DNA of 64,000 bases. Source: JBECKS01 sp964557005 (GTDB lineage Bacteria > Pseudomonadota > Gammaproteobacteria > Pseudomonadales > JBECKS01). The stretch covers positions 1 through 64,000 of the forward strand of contig CAZKYI010000006.1 of assembly GCA_964557005.1 (NCBI GenBank), given 5' to 3'. Numbering within the stretch: the stretch's first letter is position 1; each line of letters starts with the position of its first letter. The position numbers and the translations under genes are program-made. This document shows, one piece after another, positions 9,497-15,244 of the stretch. The notes below the pieces were generated by a model, which had not been told where the DNA came from, searched no databases, and saw only the letters and a program-made list of their open reading frames with translations.

Positions 9497-9584
9497 ACCC
9501 AACGCTTCACATCAGTAGCTGAAAAAAAGCAGAGCGAGGAACGAGCAGAGTATTTTCATATCCGAGTTTATGCAATTGTTAAGT
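9497..9584 (-). repeat. attC-like element between ATPase and lipoprotein genes
   Basis: On the + strand the segment begins ACCCAAC and ends GTTAAGT, matching the integron attC end consensus RYYYAAC…GTTRRRY, with 88 bases overall. The GTTAAGT end overlaps the ATPase stop codon, and the other end is 21 bases before the lipoprotein ATG, which is where an attC would sit in a minus-oriented cassette pair. Pairing of the inner (L) boxes is poor, so this is only a candidate. Confidence 0.25.
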
Positions 9585-11255
9585 ATCTATCTTGACTCCA
9601 TACTTCCTTATTCTGCACTTATTAATCTCACTTTCTTTTGCTATTATCTTAAGTGCTTCAGTGGCTCTATTCGCAATTTCTTTCTGCTGTTTGCTGGAAT
9701 CACTAAACTGACCAAATTTCAAGCAAGTGTAAACATAAGATGAGAGATGCTCACCCCTCTCGTTTTTGAATAGCTGGTAGTAATCAGCTATCGATGTATT
9801 GGCAAGTACCACTTCATCTTCTAGGTTCCATCCATTCTTGTTGGCTATTCTTTTCAAAACATCGGAAGCATTTTCGACCGCCACTGACGCTTGATACTCA
9901 GCATTAAACTTTCCGATAATTTCTTCATCTCTGATGTCTCCGAAAAAGTTGGTCTCCTTCATGTTAAACAGTTCTTTTTCTGTTTTTCTTTGCTGTATAT
10001 AGAAATCAATAATTTCTGATGCTTTTTTTTCTTTACCAAGTTCTTTAAACAATCTAACTGTGCCATTAAGATTTCCTGGAGTTATATTTTTTACATTCTT
10101 TTTGAAGCTCTCATATAGCTTTTCTATTACCTCTTCTTCATTGTTATCGAAGCTATCATGGTATAAGCGCCAAGTTTCGCTAAATGAGTCTTTGGACTTT
10201 GATGCCAGTATTTGCTCGTTCTTCTTTGACGCTTCGCGCCTAAACCTCTCTTCTTGAATGTATCCAGTTCTGACTGCATCAGCGAGAACGAGATCTAGCT
10301 CATCCGTATGTTGGTACTCATAACGACCAACTAAATTTTTCCAAACCTTTTTCTCTTCACCTTCTTCCTTTTCTTCACCTAGTTCCCAAGCGTCATATCC
10401 TAGGTTTGTTATAAAGTCTAGGGGTGGAGCGCCATCAGCAGTGCAGTAATAGCACCAAGAAAAAAGAACGAGTGAATGACGAACTTGATATTCAATCTCC
10501 GATTCGTAACTAGAGGCCAGTGGAAGGCTAATATTAACTAGCCTTTCAATTTTCTTTAGAACACGAATATTTTTTATATCTAGTTTTTGAGTAAATTCTG
10601 ACAGCTTATCCTCATTGCCAGAATCAGTGTTGAAAGCTATTTTAGCACTTTCCAATGAAGTGGGTTCAAACCGTAGCTCTATATCAACAACTTTCTCTCT
10701 GTACTTCGTATAATCCTCGAGACCTTCTTCTTTGTCGTTCAAAAGTAATACAATTTTGCACCTCTTTTGCTCCTTCAATTGCGACACCAAACCGAGTACA
10801 TCCTTTATCGATAAGTCTGATCCTCTGCGTTCTAAATCATCGATACATATCAAGTATTTATTCAGAGAAAGGAATGCTATTGATTCAATAGCAGGTGTGA
10901 AACTCTCCAATGGCGACAGGCCTTTAAACCAGCCTAATGATTTTCGCCCAAGTATTTCAAGAAGACCGGTTGTATTGTTCTTGAATGTCTCAATATTGGC
11001 CTCTGTTCCAATCGTTTCCTTAGTTATCACATGCTCGAAAATCGTGTATTTAAATGCATCCAGTGAATTTATCCCGAATAGGGATACATAAGAATATCTT
11101 TCAAGAGCAATGTTATTTGAGCTCTTAGCATGAAGTAAAAATTTGTTCCAACTATATGTCTTGCCTACACCCCAAGCTCCCTTGATAGCAAGCACCTCTG
11201 GCTTATCACTAGACAGGAATTCTTGAATTTGTGATTTAACTATTTCAATCGACAT
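9579..11255 (-). CDS. KAP-like P-loop NTPase, candidate defence ATPase
   Basis: A 558-residue cytoplasmic P-loop ATPase. Walker A is IKGAWGVGKTYSW near residues 24–36 and Walker B is YLICIDDLERRG near 130–142. After this come KIVLLLNDKEE (sensor-like) and a long, charged, helical C-terminal half without a recognised domain. The arrangement fits the KAP/STAND-like P-loop proteins, many of which sit in defence islands. I see no transmembrane segments in it. The gene is markedly AT-rich. It is followed by a lipoprotein gene in the same direction and preceded by a 40-base repeat shared with the Imm32-like gene. The function is unknown; defence is inferred from family and setting only. Confidence 0.7.
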   Translation of the reverse strand: MSIEIVKSQIQEFLSSDKPEVLAIKGAWGVGKTYSWNKFLLHAKSSNNIALERYSYVSLFGINSLDAFKYTIFEHVITKETIGTEANIETFKNNTTGLLEILGRKSLGWFKGLSPLESFTPAIESIAFLSLNKYLICIDDLERRGSDLSIKDVLGLVSQLKEQKRCKIVLLLNDKEEGLEDYTKYREKVVDIELRFEPTSLESAKIAFNTDSGNEDKLSEFTQKLDIKNIRVLKKIERLVNISLPLASSYESEIEYQVRHSLVLFSWCYYCTADGAPPLDFITNLGYDAWELGEEKEEGEEKKVWKNLVGRYEYQHTDELDLVLADAVRTGYIQEERFRREASKKNEQILASKSKDSFSETWRLYHDSFDNNEEEVIEKLYESFKKNVKNITPGNLNGTVRLFKELGKEKKASEIIDFYIQQRKTEKELFNMKETNFFGDIRDEEIIGKFNAEYQASVAVENASDVLKRIANKNGWNLEDEVVLANTSIADYYQLFKNERGEHLSSYVYTCLKFGQFSDSSKQQKEIANRATEALKIIAKESEINKCRIRKYGVKIDT

Positions 11256-11299
11256 GGCTAGACTCTTCTATGCATAACATTTTCTGCTGCTGAATTTGG

Positions 11300-11339
11300 A
11301 ACATCTTAGTCAAAACCCTATCAATAACAACTCATTACT
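11300..11339 (-). repeat. 40-bp repeat upstream of the KAP-like gene (copy 1)
   Basis: This segment matches 14586–14625 at 37 of 40 positions. Read on the minus strand it contains TTGTTA and, 16 bases later, TAAGAT, a plausible −35/−10 pair, about 45 bases before the ATPase start. The second copy has the same hexamers and lies about 63 bases before the Imm32-like start. It may be a shared promoter or a mobile-unit boundary. Confidence 0.55.
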
Positions 11340-11401
11340 ATTTCGGAAAACCCAGCCACTTTTTTGCGTTGGAAAAATAGTGTTCAGTCAGAAAGAAAAC
11401 T

Positions 11402-12019
11402 TCAAGAAAACACCCAAGCATTCAGCTTCAAACTTAATTCCTCAATCACTTCCTGTGCACTTAATTCTTCGGGTGGGTTAATCACTAATTGCGTCAAGCT
11501 GCTGACCACCAGATTGACGATTAAATACATCGAAGCCTTGCTTTGTTTATTGGGAAGTAAGTCTGCCGCGCCCGCTTCAAGTAATTCTGAAAAACGCATG
11601 AGCTGTTGTGCAAAGCCTTGTTTTTGTGAAATCTGTTCGCTGTAGGGAACTTCCAGAGTGAGCACGCGAATGATGTCTTTTTCCTTGCTCAGGCAGTCGT
11701 ATATTCCTTGAAGCCAGGCTTGCATCAGGTCGTTCTTGGCCAAGCCTTGCAGGGAAAGTGCAGTTTCGGCAAGTTGGTTCAAGATGCGTGAGTTCATGCG
11801 CTCGATGGCTTGGGCGATGATGGCATCTTTGCCTGGAAAGTATTCATAGAGCGAGGCAATGCCCACGCCAGAGGCTTCTGCGATGTGATTGGTGGTGGTG
11901 CCTGCATAACCCAGCTTGGGTAAAACCAAAGTACACGCTTCAATCAGGGCATCGAAAGTGGTTTGTGATCGTGCCTGTCTTGGCCATTTTTTAGGTTGTA
12001 ATTCAAAGACTTGCGCCAT
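11402..12019 (-). CDS. TetR-family transcriptional regulator
   Basis: A 205-residue TetR-type repressor. The N-terminal helix-turn-helix is clear: GYAGTTTNHIAEASGVGIASLYEYFPGKDAIIAQAI at about residues 38–73. The C-terminal ligand domain is diverged. It is transcribed away from the MpaB-like oxygenase gene with a 98-base gap containing an inverted repeat. The standard inference is autorepression plus repression of the oxygenase gene, relieved by a small hydrophobic ligand. Base composition is like the core genes, so this pair may pre-date the accessory genes around it. Confidence 0.9.
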   Translation of the reverse strand: MAQVFELQPKKWPRQARSQTTFDALIEACTLVLPKLGYAGTTTNHIAEASGVGIASLYEYFPGKDAIIAQAIERMNSRILNQLAETALSLQGLAKNDLMQAWLQGIYDCLSKEKDIIRVLTLEVPYSEQISQKQGFAQQLMRFSELLEAGAADLLPNKQSKASMYLIVNLVVSSLTQLVINPPEELSAQEVIEELSLKLNAWVFS

Positions 12020-12064
12020 GATTCCCGACCCAATTTGTGTAACTGGAAAATCCGAGTATATCCA

Positions 12065-12083
12065 AGTAATTACTAGGATTACT
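12065..12083. promoter_or_regulatory. Candidate TetR operator
   Basis: The gap between the divergent TetR and MpaB-like genes holds AGTAATTACTAGGATTACT. It contains a perfect 10-base palindrome AGTAATTACT and an overlapping inverted repeat GTAAT–N7–ATTAC (67–83). Its size and position suit a TetR dimer blocking both promoters. Confidence 0.5.
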
Positions 12084-12117
12084 ATGATTTCGTGGATTTA
12101 ACCAAGGTGTGAGGTGA

Positions 12118-13077
12118 ATGATGAATAAGGTCGTGAAAGCAGGTGAAGCAATACAATCAGAGGCTAACTGGATTGATGACCCAGTACAGACGGGTGCGCA
12201 ACCCGATGAGCAAGACGGCTACCAAAGTGCAGCAGACATCGCCCATGTAACTGCCGTGCCTATGCATCACCCTGATTCGCTGTATTTGAAGCTCGGTTCC
12301 GATTTGCGTAATGGTTTGTTGATGGGTGGCGCGATGTTTGTGCTGCAAGTGGCGCATCCTAAAGTGGGGGCGGGTGTCGGTCAGTTCTCAAATTTTCGTG
12401 AAAATCCCTGGCATCGCCTTAAGGAAATAGCCAAGTCGGGTGAGCACTATATTTTGAAAGGCAAGCAAGCAGGTTTGGAAGAAGGAAGACGACTGAGGGA
12501 GCTGCATCGCAATATTAAAGGCGTGGATAAACAGGGCGAGGTTTACCATTCCCTTAATCCAAAAGTTTACGGTTGGGTGCACACGGTGTTTTTGGTTCTG
12601 ATGATTCGTATGTGTGAAAAATATGCCGAACCACTCACGCGCGAGCAGCAGCAAATACTGTTTTTGCAGTGGCAGGAAGGTGGGCGTGTGTTTGGTTTAA
12701 GAAATCAGGATATGCCGAAAGATATTGATGATTATCTGGCCTATGTAAATCAGATGATTGAAGACGAGTTGGAATACAACGAAGTAATGCACTATATGCT
12801 GAGCTTGGACGAGCACCCGCCAGTAAAACCCAATGACAAGATTCCTGATTTTATCTGGAAGCCCTTATGGAAGTGGTTGGGAAAAATGTACCGTGATTTT
12901 TCCATGTTTGCCTTGCCTGAGGCGTATGTGAAAAAAATTGCAGAGCATCAACCGTGGACTGAGGCTGACCAAAAGCGCATGGAAAAACGTGCCAGACGTA
13001 TCCGCTTTTTCTTTAACTTGCTGCCTGAAAAATTCCGCTACGACCCCAAGGCTTATGCGGTGATGAAAGGTGGTTGA
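12118..13077 (+). CDS. Oxygenase MpaB-like protein (DUF2236)
   Basis: A 319-residue protein of the DUF2236 family, which includes the haem-containing latex-clearing protein and fungal MpaB. The family core is visible: LRNGLLMGGAMFVLQVAHP, then VGQFSNFRENPWHRLKE, then HRNIKGVDKQGEVYHSLNPKVYGWVH with the conserved histidines expected to bind haem b. There is no signal peptide. The C-terminus is basic. Some relatives cleave C=C bonds in polyisoprenoids; the substrate here is unknown. Regulation by the divergent TetR gene is likely. Two ATG codons (12118, 12121) are possible; the first is used. Confidence 0.8.
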   Translation: MMNKVVKAGEAIQSEANWIDDPVQTGAQPDEQDGYQSAADIAHVTAVPMHHPDSLYLKLGSDLRNGLLMGGAMFVLQVAHPKVGAGVGQFSNFRENPWHRLKEIAKSGEHYILKGKQAGLEEGRRLRELHRNIKGVDKQGEVYHSLNPKVYGWVHTVFLVLMIRMCEKYAEPLTREQQQILFLQWQEGGRVFGLRNQDMPKDIDDYLAYVNQMIEDELEYNEVMHYMLSLDEHPPVKPNDKIPDFIWKPLWKWLGKMYRDFSMFALPEAYVKKIAEHQPWTEADQKRMEKRARRIRFFFNLLPEKFRYDPKAYAVMKGG

Positions 13078-13125
13078 GTTCGGAGTGTATGAAATCCACT
13101 GCAACTACTGGTTATAATGGTGGCT

Positions 13126-13494
13126 TCATTTTTTCTTCATGGCTTTCTTTTTATCTATCAAAACATCTTGCTGCCATTTGCCGGGTTTCTTGTCCGTGCG
13201 ATGAATGCACCCAGCCCAACAGCATGGTCGTTTCTTACCTTCTACCAGCTCCTCAACGGTTCGAGAAATCCGTTTTTCTCTGGTCTTCTTTTGTTTCGCA
13301 TCTTCAACCCAACAAATAAATTCGTTGCGTCCAATGGGCGATAAAGCCTCCCAGATATTGATTGTATCTTTTTCAATCAATGCTTTAGCCAAATCAATAG
13401 GTAATCCGTGTACGAGCCCCCCGGAAAGTTCTAAATTCATATGTAAAACCTGTTTTATTCGATTGGTTCTGGTACCTGATAGGTTGAAGTACAT
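13126..13494 (-). CDS. YdeI/OmpD-associated family small protein
   Basis: Up to 122 residues. The central part, IWEALSPIGRNEFICWVEDA followed by KQKKTREKRISRTVEELVEG and KKRPCCWAGCIHR, is the signature of the bacteriocin-protection/YdeI-type C-terminal domain, with the conserved Trp, Cys-Cys-Trp and Arg residues. The tail is lysine-rich. The start is uncertain: ATG at 13494 gives 122 residues, while the internal methionine at MNLELSGG (about 13440) is closer to family length. Members have been linked to resistance to cationic peptides or bacteriocins; the biochemical role is unknown. Confidence 0.65.
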   Translation of the reverse strand: MYFNLSGTRTNRIKQVLHMNLELSGGLVHGLPIDLAKALIEKDTINIWEALSPIGRNEFICWVEDAKQKKTREKRISRTVEELVEGKKRPCCWAGCIHRTDKKPGKWQQDVLIDKKKAMKKK

Positions 13495-13541
13495 AAGCCC
13501 TCTGACAAGGTGGGTATTAGGGGGCTGGCGACTAAAAAGTT

Positions 13542-13579
13542 CGAGTATTTGTACATCAGAAGCCCGAGTATTTGTACAT
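13542..13579. repeat. Two-copy 23-bp direct repeat
   Basis: CGAGTATTTGTACAT occurs at 13542–13556 and 13565–13579, a 23-base period, in the 115-base gap between the YdeI-type gene and the toxin gene. The gap holds no gene. The repeat could be a protein-binding iteron or a scar; nothing decides between them. Confidence 0.5.
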
Positions 13580-13609
13580 TAGGCGATTCAAGACTGTGAA
13601 AACAAGCGA

Positions 13610-13897
13610 CTACTTCGCACTATCCGAGCGTTTCAAGTCACGATAGAAATTCTCGTGACTGCCCAACTTCAAGAGGTACAGGGTAATGGTTTCGGCATTG
13701 TGCTCATAAGCCAGTAAAACTTCCTGCTTGTTGAGTCGAAATTTGTAGACCTGAATTCCAGCAAGATCTGCGATTTTCATTTCACCAATGGAAGGGTCAG
13801 AGGCAATTGCCTTTACCGCAGCATCAAGCTCGGCTTTTTGCTGTTTTGGTAATTTCTTAACCGTCTTTGCGAATTCGTTGGTCTGAACAATGTTCAT
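13610..13897 (-). CDS. RelE/ParE-family toxin
   Basis: A 95-residue type II toxin of the RelE/ParE fold. Family marks are the N-terminal FAKTVKKLPKQQKAELDAAVKAI helices, IADLAGIQVYKFRLNKQEVLLAY strands and the late LGSHENFYRDLKR segment. Either mRNA cleavage (RelE) or gyrase inhibition (ParE) is possible; the C-terminal SHENFYRDL wording favours the RelE side. It overlaps the preceding antitoxin gene by 4 bases (ATGA), so the two are translationally coupled, antitoxin first. Confidence 0.82.
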   Translation of the reverse strand: MNIVQTNEFAKTVKKLPKQQKAELDAAVKAIASDPSIGEMKIADLAGIQVYKFRLNKQEVLLAYEHNAETITLYLLKLGSHENFYRDLKRSDSAK

Positions 13898-14112
13898 CCG
13901 AATTTGTACTCGCTCACCTCACCCGCCCTGACTTGTGCGCGGGCACGAAGAATTCCGATGATGAATTCGTATGGCAAATCAGGGTTTTGCTCGGCAATCC
14001 GACCCAATGTTGCCCAATGCTCAATCTGTTTGGGCGTAGAACGATGCGAAGCCTCTCCGTGTACGCGGGCTGACTCAACTAATGCATCATCAAGTTTCAC
14101 TGCGGTGCTCAT
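13894..14112 (-). CDS. ParD-like antitoxin
   Basis: A 72-residue protein matching the ParD-like antitoxin family: VKLDDALVESARVHGEASHRSTPKQIEHWATLGRIAEQNPDLPYEFI. It has an N-terminal DNA-binding strand-helix-helix region and a short C-terminal toxin-neutralising tail. It is the first gene of the pair with the RelE/ParE toxin. Autoregulation through an inverted repeat just upstream (ATACC–N13–GGTAT, 14156–14178) is possible. Confidence 0.78.
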   Translation of the reverse strand: MSTAVKLDDALVESARVHGEASHRSTPKQIEHWATLGRIAEQNPDLPYEFIIGILRARAQVRAGEVSEYKFG

Positions 14113-14155
14113 GGGTGGTTCCTCTTAATCAGGGACACCATCGTAGTGAGATGGG

Positions 14156-14178
14156 ATACCTTTTGCAACCTTTGGTAT
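14156..14178. promoter_or_regulatory. Candidate operator of the ParD-like/RelE-like pair
   Basis: ATACC at 14156–14160 and GGTAT at 14174–14178 form an inverted repeat with a 13-base spacer, about 44 bases before the antitoxin start. Position is suitable for autorepression; arms are short. Confidence 0.3.
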
Positions 14179-14196
14179 TATTAGGTGGCAAGTTGT

Positions 14197-14250
14197 ACCT
14201 AAAAGCGACTAATGCCTTGCAAACTATCCATATTGAGCGATTAGTTATGT
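14197..14250 (-). repeat. attC-like imperfect palindrome at the Imm32-like gene end
   Basis: On + it starts ACCTAAA and ends GTTATGT, each one base off the attC end consensus. The interior pairs as ACTAAT-GC against GCG-ATTAGT. It overlaps the stop codon of the Imm32-like gene, as the element at 9497–9584 does for the ATPase. It also contains a 12-base match to the dispersed repeat at 54. A T-rich stretch follows on +, so a terminator is an alternative reading. Confidence 0.25.
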
Positions 14251-14523
14251 TTTTGCATACGGCTTGACACCCTTTATTGTTGGCCAGCCAAATACTTTGA
14301 CATGATTGATAAGCTTACCTGCTTCGGACTGTTGCTCAGATGATAGCTCGTAACCACCCCATGCCTCAGTAAAATAGTGCTCGTGGGGAAATTCGCCTGT
14401 TTTAGCCTTCGCTGCTATATCAAGGAGCTGCTTCGCGAAAAACTCTAGACCAGCAGCATCGCCATGAACGAAAACTTGTTCGCACTCTTCGTCAGTTTCA
14501 AATGTGAGTAGATAGTCAGTCAT
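14245..14523 (-). CDS. Imm32-like immunity protein (orphan)
   Basis: A 92-residue acidic protein. Its order of motifs fits immunity protein 32: a first strand LLTFETDEECEQVFVHGDAAGLEFFAKQLLDIAAKA, then the HEHYFTEAWGGYELS segment. Imm32-type proteins protect against polymorphic toxins in contact-dependent or secreted toxin systems. No toxin, Rhs or T6SS gene is visible within the window, so it is an orphan, perhaps protecting against neighbours' toxins. Upstream is a 40-base repeat with promoter-like hexamers, and ACCTAAC (14535–14541, + strand), a perfect match to the attC end consensus, lies 12 bases before its ATG. Confidence 0.6.
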   Translation of the reverse strand: MTDYLLTFETDEECEQVFVHGDAAGLEFFAKQLLDIAAKAKTGEFPHEHYFTEAWGGYELSSEQQSEAGKLINHVKVFGWPTIKGVKPYAKT

Positions 14524-14585
14524 AGCACCTCGAAACCTAACAGCTTCTTCTGTTGCACTTACAATATTTGGTTAATTCGCTGACC

Positions 14586-14625
14586 AACATCTTAGCCAAA
14601 ACCCTATTAATAACAACTCACTACT
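14586..14625 (-). repeat. 40-bp repeat upstream of the Imm32-like gene (copy 2)
   Basis: Thirty-seven of 40 bases match 11300–11339. On the minus strand it contains TTGTTA–N16–TAAGAT. Both copies precede minus-strand accessory genes at 45–65 bases, the arrangement expected of a promoter carried with each gene. Confidence 0.55.
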
Positions 14626-14667
14626 GCGTTTTTCTCGCTTCATGTTCTTCAAGCGTCATAAAACAGT

Positions 14668-14714
14668 TTGACAGTTTGTGGCATTTGAATAGACTACTGT
14701 TCATTAATACAGTA
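14668..14714 (+). promoter_or_regulatory. SOS promoter with LexA box
   Basis: TACTGTTCATTAATACAGTA at 14695–14714 has perfect 6-base outer arms and the CTGT–N8–ACAG core of the gammaproteobacterial LexA box. A consensus −35 TTGACA lies at 14668–14673 and, 16 bases on, TAGACT (14690–14695) as −10. The predicted start of transcription falls inside the box, so LexA would block it. The next gene on + is the ORF6N remnant at 14780. A 16-codon frame (14717–14767) lies in the leader, and the leader can fold by GGAGTGT/ACACTCC. Confidence 0.7.
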
Positions 14715-14779
14715 TATGGAGTGTGGAGTGCTGAAGGCTCTGGTTTTGCCTAAAGACACTCCCTGAATAGGGAATTCGA

Positions 14780-15004
14780 ATGTCTAGACTGCAAGCTGTC
14801 GAACAAATCACTTCTAGAATCCTCGTTATTCGTGGCCAAAAAGTCATAATCGATGTTGATTTGGCGGAACTTTATGGTGTGTCCACCAAGCGGTTGAATG
14901 AACAAGTTAAACGCAATCTCGCACGTTTTCCGAGTGATTTTATGTTTCAGCTCACCAGCGCCGAGAAACAAGGGGTGGTCGCAAATTGCGACCACCTCAA
15001 TTAG
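14780..15004 (+). pseudogene. ORF6N-domain protein, truncated
   Basis: A 74-residue fragment with the phage-type ORF6N domain: ITSRILVIRGQKVIIDVDLAELYGVSTKRLNEQVKRNLARFPSDFMFQL. Complete members are two to four times longer, often ending in a coiled coil or a KilA-type/antirepressor C-domain. Here the frame closes after VVANCDHLN, where relatives carry on, and none of the three frames downstream resumes a recognisable sequence. The codons for VVANCDH form a perfect 21-base palindrome (arms GTGGTCGCAA, 14977–14997). The LexA box upstream suggests an origin in a prophage or SOS-induced module. Confidence 0.6.
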
Positions 15005-15124
15005 AACCCAAAAAACGGCCGATTGGATTTATTCATTCCAAGGACGATGCAAACTAATGAGAACAAACAGAATCTCAATAAGAACTTTGAAAGCAGAAAT
15101 TCTGCTTGATTTCCTCTAGTGAAA

Positions 15125-15206
15125 GCCTAACATCGCCCTCCTTTCTTATCCCTTGAGATTTTATGTTTAGCTAGACTAGGCGTTTTCCTCTGAAGGCGCG
15201 TTAGTA
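15125..15206. repeat. attC-like imperfect palindrome before speA
   Basis: GCCTAAC (15125–15131, perfect RYYYAAC) is followed by CGCC (15134–15137). At the other end GGCG (15195–15198) is followed by GTTAGTA (15200–15206, one base off GTTRRRY). CTAAC pairs with GTTAG and CGCC with GGCG, reproducing the R–L…L–R order of attC over 82 bases. It marks the right edge of the accessory block. The rest of the 240 bases between the ORF6N fragment and speA holds no gene. Confidence 0.35.
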
Positions 15207-15244
15207 ACCCTTAACTATTGCGACTTTGTTTTAGAGGAGAGCCT

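Noticed and set aside
13531..14211. Three GCGACTA heptamers near toxin and Imm32-like genes
   Set aside because: Too short and found after inspection; no consistent position relative to gene ends.
14898..15119. Frame overlapping the ORF6N fragment
   Set aside because: Translates the ORF6N codons in another frame and has no independent start signal.
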